DNA from: Burkholderia cepacia
Lineage (GTDB): Bacteria; Pseudomonadota; Gammaproteobacteria; Burkholderiales; Burkholderiaceae
NCBI RefSeq assembly: GCF_001039005.1
Contig: NZ_LDWR01000011.1
Coordinates: forward strand, 1-64,000
Reading direction: 5' to 3'
Length of the DNA stretch: 64,000 nt
Positions 26,878 through 36,048 of this stretch are shown piece after piece. The translations under genes and the position numbers were made by a program. The notes under the pieces are model-generated. The model made no database searches and had not been told where the DNA came from. It saw nothing but the letters and a program-made list of their open reading frames with translations. Position 1 is the stretch's first letter. Each line of letters opens with the position of its first letter.

Positions 26878-27941
26878 AACGGCAGCGGCACCACGCTTTT
26901 CACGTCGCGCAGCCCGGCCGGCTCGGGCCGCAGATAGCCCCAGTCGCCCTGCGCGACGGCGGTGTCGTTCCCGGTTGTGCCCGGTTGATCTTCCGGCTGC
27001 TGGCGTGCCTCCGGCGGTGAACGATCGTCGCGTGCGCGGTCCGGCTGCGACGCGCCGGACGACGGCGGCGTACCGGCATGGCGCCGGTGCCGCAGCACGG
27101 CTTCGGCCACGCGCGCCACGTGCGACATCGTCACCGCATCGGCCTGCTCCAGCGCGGCGAGTGCGCGCGCGGCGCGCAGCATCACGAGATCGGCGCGCAA
27201 CCCGTCGACGGCCGCGTCGATGCACAGCGCGCTGACATGCGCATGCACCGCATCGCCGAAATCGAGCATCCCCAGCCGCGCACGCGCCGCGTGAATCCGG
27301 TCGCCGAGTTCGCGCTGCGCGGCTGCATGGCGTGCGCGGAACGCATCCGGATCGAGATCGAATGCCAGCCGCGCTTTCACTATCCGCTCGCGCTGCGCGG
27401 CATCGAAACAGTTCTCCAGCTCGACCATCAGCCCGAAACGGTCGAGCAACTGCGGACGCAGTTCGCCTTCTTCGGGATTCATCGTGCCGATCAGCACGAA
27501 GCGCGCGTCGTGCGCGTGCGACACGCCATCGCGCTCGACGAGGTTGACGCCGCTCGCGGCGACGTCGAGCAGCGTATCGACGAGCCCGTCGGCGAGCAGG
27601 TTGACTTCGTCGACATACAGCACGCCGAGATGCGCGCGCGCAAGCAAGCCCGGCCGGAAGCGCACGCCGTTTTCGGCCAGCGCATGCGCGAGATCGAGCG
27701 TGCCGGTGACCTGTTCGTCGCTCGCCGACAGCGGCAGCGTGACGAACTGCCCTTCAGGCAGCAGCTCCGCGAGGCCGCGCGCGGCGGTCGATTTCGCGGT
27801 GCCGCGCGGCCCGCTCACCAGCACGCCGCCGAGCGACGGGTCGATCGCGGCGAGCAGCAGCGCCTGCTGCAATGCATCCTGCGCGACGAGCGCCGCAAAC
27901 GGAAAGACCGCGCGGGCGCGGTGCAGTGTCGGATCGGTCAT
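26865..27941 (-). CDS. chlI: ChlI-like AAA+ subunit of cobaltochelatase
   Basis: The zero-frame product has 358 residues. Walker A is SGPRGTAKST (about residue 43), Walker B is VLYVDEVNLL, and GTMNPEEGELRPQLLDRFGL is the sensor region typical of magnesium-chelatase I subunits. A Pro/Gln/Arg-rich linker follows from about residue 295 and the frame ends at KKH-stop directly after the slippery A run. The start overlaps the cobN stop by four bases (ATGA). It should hydrolyse ATP to drive CobN, taking the place of CobS. Confidence 0.92.
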   Translation of the reverse strand: MTDPTLHRARAVFPFAALVAQDALQQALLLAAIDPSLGGVLVSGPRGTAKSTAARGLAELLPEGQFVTLPLSASDEQVTGTLDLAHALAENGVRFRPGLLARAHLGVLYVDEVNLLADGLVDTLLDVAASGVNLVERDGVSHAHDARFVLIGTMNPEEGELRPQLLDRFGLMVELENCFDAAQRERIVKARLAFDLDPDAFRARHAAAQRELGDRIHAARARLGMLDFGDAVHAHVSALCIDAAVDGLRADLVMLRAARALAALEQADAVTMSHVARVAEAVLRHRRHAGTPPSSGASQPDRARDDRSPPEARQQPEDQPGTTGNDTAVAQGDWGYLRPEPAGLRDVKSVVPLPLKKH

Positions 27942-30900
27942 CGCCGTCCCCCTTCCTGGAGTTGTTCGCTTTCGAGCCAGACCGCTTCGATCCGCTCGCG
28001 ATAGTCGCCCGGCTGCTGCCACAAGCCGCGCTGCATCGCCTCGACGAAGCGTTCGCAGATGCCGTGCAGCGCCTTCGGATTGTGCCGTTCGAGGAACCCG
28101 CGCGTGTCGTCGTCGAACAGGTACGCGTCGGCGACGAGCGCGTACTGGTGGTCGGACAGCACGCGCGCGGTCGCGTCATAGCCGTACAGGTAGTCGACGG
28201 TCGCGGCCAGCTCGGCCGCGCCCTTGTAGCCGTGGCGCTTCACGCCGTCGAGCCATTTCGGGTTGACGACGCGCGAGCGGATCACGCGTGCGATTTCCTC
28301 GCGCAGCGTGCGCATCTTCGGCGCGACCGGGTTCGCATGGTCGCCGTGGTAGATGCTCGGCTGCTGCCCGGACAGGTGCCGCACGGCCGCCGTCATCCCG
28401 CCCTGGAACTGGTAGTAGTCGTTCGAATCGAGGATGTCGTGCTCGCGGCTGTCCTGGTTCTGCACGACGACGTCGATCGTCGCCAGCCGCTCGCCGAACA
28501 CGTCGGGCGCGGCATCGCCCGCGCTGTTCTGCGCATACGCATGGCCGCCCCACTGACGGTAGGCGTCGGCGAGATCGGCGTCGGTCTGCCAGCGGCGCTG
28601 GTCGATCAGGTCCTGCAGGCCCGCGCCGTAGCTGCCCGGCCGCGCGCCGAACACGCGCCAGCCGGCGCGGCGCCGCGCTTCGTCGGGCGGCACGCCTTGC
28701 GCGACCCACTTCGCGCGTTCGCGCTCGATGCGCGCGCGGATCGGGTTCAGTTCCTCCGGCTCGTCGAGCGCGGCGACGGCCTGCACCGCTGCGTCGAACA
28801 GGTGCATCAGGTTCGGGAACGCATCGCGGAAGAATCCGGATACGCGCAGCGTCACGTCGATGCGTGGCCGGTCGAAGATCTCGATCGGCAGGATCTCGAA
28901 GTCGGTCACGCGATGGCTGCCGTGCGCCCATTTCGGCCGCACGCCGAGCAGCGCAAACGCCTGCGCGATGTCGTCGCCGCCCGTGCGCATCGTCGCCGTG
29001 CCCCACACGGACAGGCCGATCGCGCGCGGATAGTCGCCGTGATCCTGCAGATGACGCTCGATCAGTTGCTGCGCGGATTTCAGACCGAGCGACCAGGCGG
29101 CTTGCGTCGGCACCGCGCGCGTGTCGACCGAGTAGAAGTTGCGGCCGGTCGGCAGCACGTCGGGGCGGCCGCGCGACGGCGAGCCGCTCGGCCCCGGCGG
29201 CACGAAGCGGCCGTCGAGCCCGCGCAGCAGCTGGCGCATTTCCTCGCCGCCGCATGCGTCGAGCGCGGGGATCAGCGTCGAGCGCACGCGCTCGATCACG
29301 GCGAGTGTATGCGGCCATGCGCCGGGCGGTGTCGCGTCGGTGCCGGCGTTGCCGCCTGCGGCTGCGCACAGCCCGTCCAGCCACTGCTGCGCGAGCCGTT
29401 CGAGCCGCTCGCGCGTATCGCCCGCATGGCGCCACGGCGACGCGTCGAGCGCCTGCAGGACTGCCGGGCGCGGGCCGGCCCACGGCGCGGCCCAGTCGGC
29501 CGACAGCGGATCGAAGTCGTCGCCGAGCGCGAGATCGCGCGCGAGCGCGCCGATCAGCCCCGCACGCACGCCCTTGCCGTCGCCGATCGGAAAACGCGCG
29601 AGCGCGAGCAGCGTGTCGCGCCGCTGACGGTCGGCCGGCGATACGCCGAACACGTGCAGCCCGTCGCGAATCTGCGCTTCCTTCAACTCGCACAGCCATG
29701 CGTCGACGCGCGTCAGCAGCGCATCCTCGTCGCCAGTGTCGCGCGGCGGCGATACGCTCAGCTCGTCGTGCAGCCGGTGCTCGGCGATCGTCGCGAGGAT
29801 CGTCTTGCGCAGCAGCTTCGCGCGCCGCGCATCGACCATCAGCGCCTCGTAGTATTCGTCGACCTGCCGTTCGAGATCCTGCAGCGGCCCGTAGTTTTCC
29901 GCGCGCGTGAGCGGCGGCATCAGGTGATCGATGATCACGGCCTGTGCGCGGCGCTTCGCCTGGCTGCCCTCGCCCGGATCGTTGACGATGAACGGATACA
30001 GGTGCGGCAGCGGCCCGAGCGTCAGGTCGGGCCAGCACGCGTCGGACAGCGCGACGCTCTTGCCCGGCAGCCATTCGAGGTTGCCGTGCTTGCCGAGATG
30101 GATGACCGCGTCGATGCGATACGCATCGCGCAGCCAGAAATAGAACGCGAGATACGCGTGCGGCGGCACCAGATCCGCGTCGTGGTAGCTCGCGTAGTCG
30201 TTCTCGCCGCGCGAGCGCGACGGCTGGATGCCGACGAACACGTTGCCCGCGCGCCAGCCGGCGATCGTGAAACGCCCTTGCCGCAGCGTCGGGTCGGCTT
30301 CGGGTGGGCCCCAGCGTTCGTTCAGCGCGTCGCGCACGGCCGCCGGCAGCCGCGCGAAATGCGCGACGTAATCGGCCAGCGGAAAACTCTGGAACGCCGG
30401 GCGGAACGCATGCACGGCCGCGTCATTGGTCACGCCTTCGGTGAGCCGCGCGATCAGCGCGTCGCCGTCGGGCGGCAGGTCGGCCACCGCATAGCCCGCG
30501 TCGCGCAGCGCCGCGAGCACGCGCAGCGCGGACGCCGGTGTGTCGAGCCCGACGCCGTTGCCGATCCGCCCTTCGCTTTGCGGATAGTTCGCGAGAATCA
30601 GCGCGACGCGCTTGCTCGCGTTGTCGAGCGTGCGCAGCCGGCACCAGCCGCGCGCCAGCGCCGCGACGAACTCGATCCGTTCGGCGTCCGGCTGGTAGCG
30701 CACGACGTCGACCTCGGTGTGCGGGCAGCGATACGCGAGCCCCTTGAAGCTCACCGCGCGCGTGACGATGCGCCCGTCGACCTCGGGCAGCGCGATGTGC
30801 ATCGCGATGTCGCGCGCGTGCAGGCCCTGGTTGTCGGCGACCCATGCGTCGCGATTACCGCCGGACAGGATCACCTGCAGCACCGGCGCGTCGCCGGCGA

Positions 30901-31747
30901 GCACCTCCGGCTCGGCGGCATCGATCGCGCCGGCCGCGAACGCGGTCGTGTTCAGCACGAGCGCGACGTCGTGCGTGTCGCACAGCTGCGTGATGACCTC
31001 GCGGCTCACCGCATCCTTGAGCGACGTCACCGCGATCGGCAGCGGATTCAGCCCTTCCCGCACGAGCGCGTCGGCCAGCGCGTCGAACACGGCCGTGTTC
31101 GCGGCCTGCCAGTGCGCGCGATAGAACAGGATCGCGACGACCGGCGCGCCGGGCGTCCAGCGCGGCCGCCAGTCGTCGACGCTCGCGCGGTCGCGCGCCG
31201 GGTGATACAGCGCGGCGGCCGGCAGCGGGCGCGGCAGCTCGGGTTCGTCGCCGAAGCCGAGCGTGTGGAACGCGATGCTGCGCAGCAGCGCGTCGGCGTT
31301 GTGCACGCCGCCTTCGCGCAGGTAGCGCCACCACAGCCGGCACAGGTCAGGCGCGACCGTGCTCTTCGCGACGAGGTTCGGGTCTTCCTGCAGGTCGCCC
31401 GAGAACATCGCGAGCTGCTGCCCGCGCTTCGATGCGAGCGACACGGCCTGCTCGATCCCGTACGGCCAGTACGCTTCGCCGCCGAGATGATCGATCACGA
31501 CCGTCTTCGCGTGGCGCAGCACGTCGTCGACATAGAAATCGACGGACGCCGGCTGCCGCAGGAACGTGACGTTCGCGAGCCGCACGCTCGGAAAGCCGGC
31601 CGGCAGCTGTGGCACGACGCTCGCGAGCAGCGACAGCGTCGTGTCGGCCGAGCTCAGGATCACGATGTCGGCCGGTTGCTGGTCGATCCGGACGACGCCT
31701 TGCGTATCGTCGACGAAGCCGCCCGGCGTGGTGCGCAGCAGATGCAT
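27938..31747 (-). CDS. cobN: Cobaltochelatase large subunit
   Basis: CobN inserts cobalt into hydrogenobyrinic acid a,c-diamide. Its 1269 residues match the family. Conserved blocks include RVALILANYPQSEGRIGNGV, IHLGKHGNLEWLPGKSVALS, GRNFYSVDTRAVPT and the C-terminal RVVNPKWLDGVKRHGYKGA. It lies in the leftward operon nicT-cobW-cobN-chlI/chlD, six bases after cobW, and overlaps chlI by four bases. All subunits act in the cytoplasm with ATP. Confidence 0.97.
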   Translation of the reverse strand: MHLLRTTPGGFVDDTQGVVRIDQQPADIVILSSADTTLSLLASVVPQLPAGFPSVRLANVTFLRQPASVDFYVDDVLRHAKTVVIDHLGGEAYWPYGIEQAVSLASKRGQQLAMFSGDLQEDPNLVAKSTVAPDLCRLWWRYLREGGVHNADALLRSIAFHTLGFGDEPELPRPLPAAALYHPARDRASVDDWRPRWTPGAPVVAILFYRAHWQAANTAVFDALADALVREGLNPLPIAVTSLKDAVSREVITQLCDTHDVALVLNTTAFAAGAIDAAEPEVLAGDAPVLQVILSGGNRDAWVADNQGLHARDIAMHIALPEVDGRIVTRAVSFKGLAYRCPHTEVDVVRYQPDAERIEFVAALARGWCRLRTLDNASKRVALILANYPQSEGRIGNGVGLDTPASALRVLAALRDAGYAVADLPPDGDALIARLTEGVTNDAAVHAFRPAFQSFPLADYVAHFARLPAAVRDALNERWGPPEADPTLRQGRFTIAGWRAGNVFVGIQPSRSRGENDYASYHDADLVPPHAYLAFYFWLRDAYRIDAVIHLGKHGNLEWLPGKSVALSDACWPDLTLGPLPHLYPFIVNDPGEGSQAKRRAQAVIIDHLMPPLTRAENYGPLQDLERQVDEYYEALMVDARRAKLLRKTILATIAEHRLHDELSVSPPRDTGDEDALLTRVDAWLCELKEAQIRDGLHVFGVSPADRQRRDTLLALARFPIGDGKGVRAGLIGALARDLALGDDFDPLSADWAAPWAGPRPAVLQALDASPWRHAGDTRERLERLAQQWLDGLCAAAGGNAGTDATPPGAWPHTLAVIERVRSTLIPALDACGGEEMRQLLRGLDGRFVPPGPSGSPSRGRPDVLPTGRNFYSVDTRAVPTQAAWSLGLKSAQQLIERHLQDHGDYPRAIGLSVWGTATMRTGGDDIAQAFALLGVRPKWAHGSHRVTDFEILPIEIFDRPRIDVTLRVSGFFRDAFPNLMHLFDAAVQAVAALDEPEELNPIRARIERERAKWVAQGVPPDEARRRAGWRVFGARPGSYGAGLQDLIDQRRWQTDADLADAYRQWGGHAYAQNSAGDAAPDVFGERLATIDVVVQNQDSREHDILDSNDYYQFQGGMTAAVRHLSGQQPSIYHGDHANPVAPKMRTLREEIARVIRSRVVNPKWLDGVKRHGYKGAAELAATVDYLYGYDATARVLSDHQYALVADAYLFDDDTRGFLERHNPKALHGICERFVEAMQRGLWQQPGDYRERIEAVWLESEQLQEGGRR

Positions 31748-31753
31748 CGTGCG

Positions 31754-32833
31754 TTACGCCTGTTGCGGTTCGGCCGCGCACGCGGCGTCGAACGCGCGCT
31801 GCAGTGCGGCCGCGTCGAGATCCTCGCCGATCAGCACGAAGCGGCTCGCGCGCGTTTCGCCGTCCTGCCAGCGACGGTCGAAATAGCTGTCGAAGCGGCG
31901 GCCGACGCCCTGGATCACGAGCCGCATCGGCGCGCCGGGCAGCGCGGCGAAGCCCTTCGCGCGGTAGATCGTGTGCGCCTCGACCACGCGCTGCAGCGCG
32001 GCGATCGTCGCTTCGCGCGTGCCCGCGTCGCCCGATACGACCACCGAGTCGAAATCGTCGTGGTGGTGATCGTGATCGCCGTCGTCGGCCGAGCCGTGAT
32101 GGTCGTGACGCAGGTGGATCGTGTCTTCCGATGCCGATTCGAGCCCGAGCAGCATCGCGAGGTCGAGCTCGCCGCGCGTCGCGCGCACGATCTTCACCTG
32201 CGGCGGGATCTCGTCGCGGATCGCGGTTTCGATCTGCGCGAACTGTGCGTCGCCGACGAGATCGGCCTTGTTCACGATCACGAGATCGGCGGACGACAGC
32301 TGATCGGCGAACAGCTCGTGCAGCGGCGATTCGTGGTCGAGGTTCGGATCGGCGCGGCGTTGCGCGTCGACGGCCTGCGGGTTTTCCGCGAACTGGCCGC
32401 TCGCGGCGGCCGGCCCGTCGACGACGGTCACGACCGCGTCGACCGTGAAGCTGTTGCGGATCGTCGGCCAGTTGAACGCCTGCACGAGCGGCTTCGGCAG
32501 CGCGAGGCCCGACGTCTCGATCAGCACGTGGTCGATGTCCGCACGCCGCTCGACGAGCGCTTCCATCACCGGATAGAACTCTTCCTGCACGGTGCAGCAC
32601 AGGCAGCCGTTCGCGAGCTCGTAAAGCTGGCCGGACGCTTCGTCCTGCGTGTCGTCGCAGCCGATGCCGCAACCCTTGAGGATTTCGCCGTCGATGCCGA
32701 GTTCGCCGAATTCGTTGACGATCACCGCGATGCGGCGGCCTTCGGCATGCTGCAGGATGTGGCGCATCAGCGTCGTCTTGCCGCTGCCGAGAAAGCCCGT
32801 GACGATCGTGACGGGAAGCTTGCGTAGGGTCAT
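31754..32833 (-). CDS. cobW: CobW metal-chaperone GTPase
   Basis: The 359-residue GTPase has the P-loop TGFLGSGKTTL near residue 13, the metal-binding ANGCLCCTVQEEF (C-x-C-C), SADLVIVNKADLV for guanine recognition, and a C-terminal CobW domain. A His/Asp-rich loop (LRHDHHGSADDGDHDHHHDD, about residues 242-261) may store or relay cobalt. It sits between the cobalt importer and the chelatase, consistent with delivery of cobalt to CobN, though that role is inferred from context and the family. Confidence 0.94.
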   Translation of the reverse strand: MTLRKLPVTIVTGFLGSGKTTLMRHILQHAEGRRIAVIVNEFGELGIDGEILKGCGIGCDDTQDEASGQLYELANGCLCCTVQEEFYPVMEALVERRADIDHVLIETSGLALPKPLVQAFNWPTIRNSFTVDAVVTVVDGPAAASGQFAENPQAVDAQRRADPNLDHESPLHELFADQLSSADLVIVNKADLVGDAQFAQIETAIRDEIPPQVKIVRATRGELDLAMLLGLESASEDTIHLRHDHHGSADDGDHDHHHDDFDSVVVSGDAGTREATIAALQRVVEAHTIYRAKGFAALPGAPMRLVIQGVGRRFDSYFDRRWQDGETRASRFVLIGEDLDAAALQRAFDAACAAEPQQA

Positions 32834-32858
32834 GGTGGGTCCAGTATCGGGAAAGAGG

Positions 32859-33917
32859 TCAGGCGGAGATCGTCACGTCGATCTCGTCGTAGCGCTTCAC
32901 GCGGTAAATCACGGCCGACACGAGCCAGCTCGCGACGAACAGCCCGATCACGAGGTAGCCGAGCATGCCGAAATGCGCGGCCGCCATCGATGCGAAGTCC
33001 CACACGGGGCCTTGCAGCGACAGCTTGTCGGCGATGAGCGCGAGCACCTCGATGCCGCCGATCAGCGCGGCGACCAGCACGGAGACGAAAGTGATCGTCA
33101 TGTTGTAGTAGAGCTTGCGGATCGGCCGCACGTACGCCCAGCGGTATGCGCCCATCATCAGGATGCCGTCGGTCGTGTCGACGAGCGTCATGCCGGCCGT
33201 AAACAGCGCGGGCAGCACCATCACCGACCAGAACGACAGGCCGCCCTGCACCTGCGTGGCCGAGATACCGAACAGCGCGATCTCGGTCGCGGTGTCGAAG
33301 CCGATCCCGAACAGGAACCCGATCGGATACAGGTGCCAGCTGCGCGACACGAGCCGGAACAGCGGCCGGAAGATGCGCGCGAGCACGCCGCGCTTGTTCA
33401 TCAGCAGGTCGAGATCCTCCTCGACGAGCGGCTCGCCGCGCTTTACCGCGCGAAACGTCCGGTACACGGAGATCAGGATCATCAGGTTCGCGGCCGCGAG
33501 CAGTAGCAGGAAAAACGCCGACACGCAGGTGCTGATCGTCCCGCCGATCGCGCGCATGCCGTCGAAGCGTGCGATCGACGCGGCCGTCAGCGCGACCACG
33601 ACCGACATCACGATCACGACCGTCGAGTGGCCGAGCGAAAAGAACAGGCCCGCGCCGAGCGGGCTGCGGCCCTCCTGCATCAGCTTGCGCGTGACGTTGT
33701 CGATCGCCGCGATGTGGTCGGCGTCGACTGCATGGCGCAGCCCGAACACGTACGCGAGTAGCGCGGTGCCGAGCAGCACGGGCTGGCCGTGGAAGGCGGC
33801 GAACGCCCAGACCCACGCGCCTGCGTTGAAGGCGATCAGCAGCGCATAGATCGCGACGATCTTGCCGCGCAGCCCGGATGAACTGTCGTTGAACAGGCGA
33901 AACAGCGAATCGAGCAT
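32859..33917 (-). CDS. Nickel/cobalt transporter, NicT (HoxN) family
   Basis: This inner-membrane permease has 352 residues and about eight helices. FGLRHAVDADHIAAIDN holds the H-x4-D-H metal motif in an early helix, and FFSLGHSTVV, FGIGFDTATEI and FTAGMTLVDTTDG are the remaining NiCoT signatures. The riboswitch upstream and the cobW-cobN genes downstream argue that cobalt is the metal. AAAGGAG lies five bases before the ATG at 33917. It starts the leftward operon. Confidence 0.94.
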   Translation of the reverse strand: MLDSLFRLFNDSSSGLRGKIVAIYALLIAFNAGAWVWAFAAFHGQPVLLGTALLAYVFGLRHAVDADHIAAIDNVTRKLMQEGRSPLGAGLFFSLGHSTVVIVMSVVVALTAASIARFDGMRAIGGTISTCVSAFFLLLLAAANLMILISVYRTFRAVKRGEPLVEEDLDLLMNKRGVLARIFRPLFRLVSRSWHLYPIGFLFGIGFDTATEIALFGISATQVQGGLSFWSVMVLPALFTAGMTLVDTTDGILMMGAYRWAYVRPIRKLYYNMTITFVSVLVAALIGGIEVLALIADKLSLQGPVWDFASMAAAHFGMLGYLVIGLFVASWLVSAVIYRVKRYDEIDVTISA

Positions 33918-34119
33918 GACGCTCCTTTGCGAACGGTCGACATGAAGCATGCCAACACGGCCGTCGCTGCGCGGCCCCGTGCGGCCCCGCCCTCCATCGG
34001 GCCGGATCATGCGCGCTTGCGCGGGCGGCCGGACGACGGGAATCGGGAAACGCTCGGGTGTCGGGCACGCTGCGGCCGTGGACGATGCGCCGCCTCCCCG
34101 CGGCGCTGAACCCCAACGT

Positions 34120-34354
34120 TTAGGCCGGTATCCGGGCTGACGAACACGCTGCTTCGCCTTCCCGGATGCGCGGGGCATCCAGTGGCGGTCGTCCGCATGC
34201 GCGCGGCATGCGGCGAAGCGGCGTTGCATCGCGGCGGGCACGATGCGTTCGCTTACCGTTGCGGGGGCAGCACAGGTTGGCTCGACTGCGACGCAGGCAG
34301 GCTCCCTGTTTCCCGTTTAACTGCGCGCGCCGGAGCGGCGCGCGCGAGCACCAA
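34120..34354 (-). promoter_or_regulatory. Cobalamin riboswitch upstream of the nicT operon
   Basis: Read on the minus strand it begins GGTGCTCG (34352-34345), passes a GC-rich hairpin, AGTTAAACGGGAAACAGGGA, CTGTGCTGCCCCCGCAACGG and CACTGGATGCCCC, and ends CAGCCCGGATACCGGCC near 34123. These are the ordered conserved blocks of the cobalamin aptamer. About 200 bases separate it from the nicT start and hold the expression platform; I see no gene there. High B12 should shut off cobalt import and chelation. Confidence 0.93.
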
Positions 34355-34364
34355 AACGCGTGCG

Positions 34365-34393
34365 AGTGTAGGCGCCGGGGGCGGGAGCGTCAA
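34365..34393 (-). promoter_or_regulatory. Sigma-70-type promoter for the nicT operon
   Basis: On the minus strand TTGACG (34393-34388) is followed after 17 bases by TACACT (34370-34365). Transcription would start near 34358, a few bases before the riboswitch begins at 34354, which supports both calls. Confidence 0.65.
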
Positions 34394-34461
34394 GGCGACG
34401 CGGGCCGCCGGGCCGGGTTTCGCACGGCCGGCGCGCCACGCCGGAGGCCGTGCGCGGCGGG

Positions 34462-34490
34462 TTCGCGCGGGCGGACCGCTGTGCTATCGT
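34462..34490 (+). promoter_or_regulatory. Possible promoter for the cobA operon
   Basis: TATCGT at 34485-34490 is a fair -10 placed about 12 bases before the plus-strand riboswitch. The -35 at the proper distance, TTCGCG (34462-34467), is poor, so an activator or a different promoter cannot be excluded. Confidence 0.4.
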
Positions 34491-34501
34491 AGCGCCGCGT
34501 T

Positions 34502-34706
34502 CGGTGCTCGCACGCGCATTCCGCGCATGCAGTTAAACGGGAAACAGGAGGCGGACGACCGCCCGGCCTGTGCTGTCCCCGCAACGGTACGCCGCCCGCG
34601 CGACGCGCTTCCCCGCGCACGCGCCCATGCCGCCCACGATGCCACTGCCCTTCACCGGGCGGGAAGGCCGCGGCCTGGCAAGCGGCCAGCCCGGATACCG
34701 GCCGAC
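34502..34706 (+). promoter_or_regulatory. Cobalamin riboswitch upstream of cobA
   Basis: It begins CGGTGCTCG, then AGTTAAACGGGAAACAGGAG, CTGTGCTGTCCCCGCAACGG, GCCACTGCCC, CACCGGGCGGGAAGGCCG and CAGCCCGGATACCGGCCGAC near 34704. The blocks are the same as in the divergent aptamer at 34120-34354, with closely similar wording, so the two may have arisen by duplication. The 184 bases between it and cobA contain no gene and should hold the expression platform. Confidence 0.93.
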
Positions 34707-34890
34707 GCAAGGGGCGAGCCCGACGCTCGCCGAACGCCCGATCCGCGGGGGACGGATGGGGTGCGCATTCCACCCGCGTTCGCGCGGGCTTCGCCCGATC
34801 CGTTATGCGTTGCCTGTTTGCCGGCCGCCGATGTGCCGCCCGCCTTCCCCTTTCCACTGTTTCGACACGGTGCGCGCCGTGCCGCGCGCG

Positions 34891-35640
34891 ATGAGCCGCG
34901 CGTGGCTCATCGGCGCCGGCCCCGGCGACGCCGACCTGCTGACGCTCAAGGCCGTGCGTGCGATCGGCGCGGCGGACGTGCTGCTCGTCGACGATCTCGT
35001 GAACCCCGACGTGTTGCGTCATGCTCGCGTCGATGCACACATCGAGCACGTCGGCAAGCGCGGTGGCCATGCGTCCACGCCGCAGGAGACGATCGTCGCC
35101 GCGATGCTCGCGCACCTGCGCGCGGGCCGCAGCGTCGCGCGGCTCAAGGGCGGCGATCCGTTCGTGTTCGGCCGCGGCGGCGAGGAACTGGCCGCGCTCG
35201 GCGCGGCGGGTTTTCCGGTCGAGGTCGTGAACGGCATCACCGCGGGCATTGCCGCACCGGCCGCACTGGGCATTCCGGTCACGCAGCGCGGCGACGCGCA
35301 GGGCGTGATCTTCGTCACGGGCCATGGCGCGGGCGCCGACGAACCCGACTGGCGCGCGCTCGCGGCGACCCGCATGACGATCGTGATCTACATGGGCATC
35401 CGCCGGCTCGATACGATTGCGGCGGCGCTGCGCGACGGCGGCCTGCCCGGCGATACGCCGTGCGCGGCGATCGAGAACGCGACGCGTCCCGGGCAGCGGC
35501 ACGTGCTCGCGACGCTCGACACCCTCGTCGAACAGGTCGGCGCGACCGGCATCGGTTCGCCGGCGATCGTCGTGATCGGCCGCGTCGCGGCGCTCGCCGA
35601 CGATCCTGCGGTGCGCGCGGCGCTCGGCGGCGGCGCATGA
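34891..35640 (+). CDS. cobA: Uroporphyrinogen-III C-methyltransferase
   Basis: CobA (SUMT) methylates uroporphyrinogen III at C-2 and C-7 to make precorrin-2, the entry to B12 and siroheme. The 249-residue protein starts MSRAWLIGAGPGDADLLTLK and has VDDLVNPDVLRHAR, RLKGGDPFVFGRGGEELAAL and VVNGITAGIAAPAALGIPVT, all diagnostic. The ATG at 34891 is the natural family start; the frame is open further upstream through the leader but without homology. The stop overlaps the cobE start by four bases. Confidence 0.95.
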   Translation: MSRAWLIGAGPGDADLLTLKAVRAIGAADVLLVDDLVNPDVLRHARVDAHIEHVGKRGGHASTPQETIVAAMLAHLRAGRSVARLKGGDPFVFGRGGEELAALGAAGFPVEVVNGITAGIAAPAALGIPVTQRGDAQGVIFVTGHGAGADEPDWRALAATRMTIVIYMGIRRLDTIAAALRDGGLPGDTPCAAIENATRPGQRHVLATLDTLVEQVGATGIGSPAIVVIGRVAALADDPAVRAALGGGA

Positions 35641-36014
35641 TGCGCGTTGCGCTCGGCGTCGGTTTCCGCGCGGGCACGACGGCCGCGCAACTCGACGCCG
35701 CGATCCGCGCGACGCTGGCGCTTTACCCGGACGCCGAACCGGCGGTCGTCGCGACGCTCGCCGACAAGGCGCGCGCCCGTGCGCTGCGCACGCTGTGTGC
35801 CCGCCGCGGCTGGCCGCTCGTCGCGTTCGACGCAGCGCGGCTCGCGAGCCATCCCGAACTGGCCGCGAGCGGCCCGTCGGATGCCGCGCTCGCGCGCTTC
35901 GGCGTCGCGGGCGTGGCCGAGCCGTGCGCGCAACTCGCGGCGCCGCACGGCCGGCTGCTGGGCCCCAAATCCATCCGGGACGGCGTGACGGTCGCGCTCG
36001 CCGGCCCGCTCTGA
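35637..36014 (+). CDS. cobE: CobE/CbiG C-terminal-like protein
   Basis: The 125-residue protein matches the CobE/CbiG-C domain: MRVALGVGFRAGTTAAQLDA at the N-terminus, then ATLADKARARALRTLCARRG and WPLVAFDAARLASHPE. CobE is needed for aerobic B12 synthesis in other bacteria, but its chemical role is unsettled. A similar domain is also fused inside CobJ here. The ATG overlaps the cobA stop (ATGATG), so the genes are coupled. Confidence 0.88.
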   Translation: MMRVALGVGFRAGTTAAQLDAAIRATLALYPDAEPAVVATLADKARARALRTLCARRGWPLVAFDAARLASHPELAASGPSDAALARFGVAGVAEPCAQLAAPHGRLLGPKSIRDGVTVALAGPL

Positions 36015-36048
36015 ACCCGTTGTTTCGCTTTCGACAGGACGATTCCCG

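Noticed and set aside
26188-27225. An independent gene for the whole VWA frame
   Set aside because: The region before 26871 is antisense-like filler in a shifted frame of chlI without homology; the frameshift signal explains the arrangement better.
27872-32827. A 1651-codon open frame opposite cobN and cobW
   Set aside because: It is the antisense shadow of two well-conserved genes and its product has biased composition without motifs.
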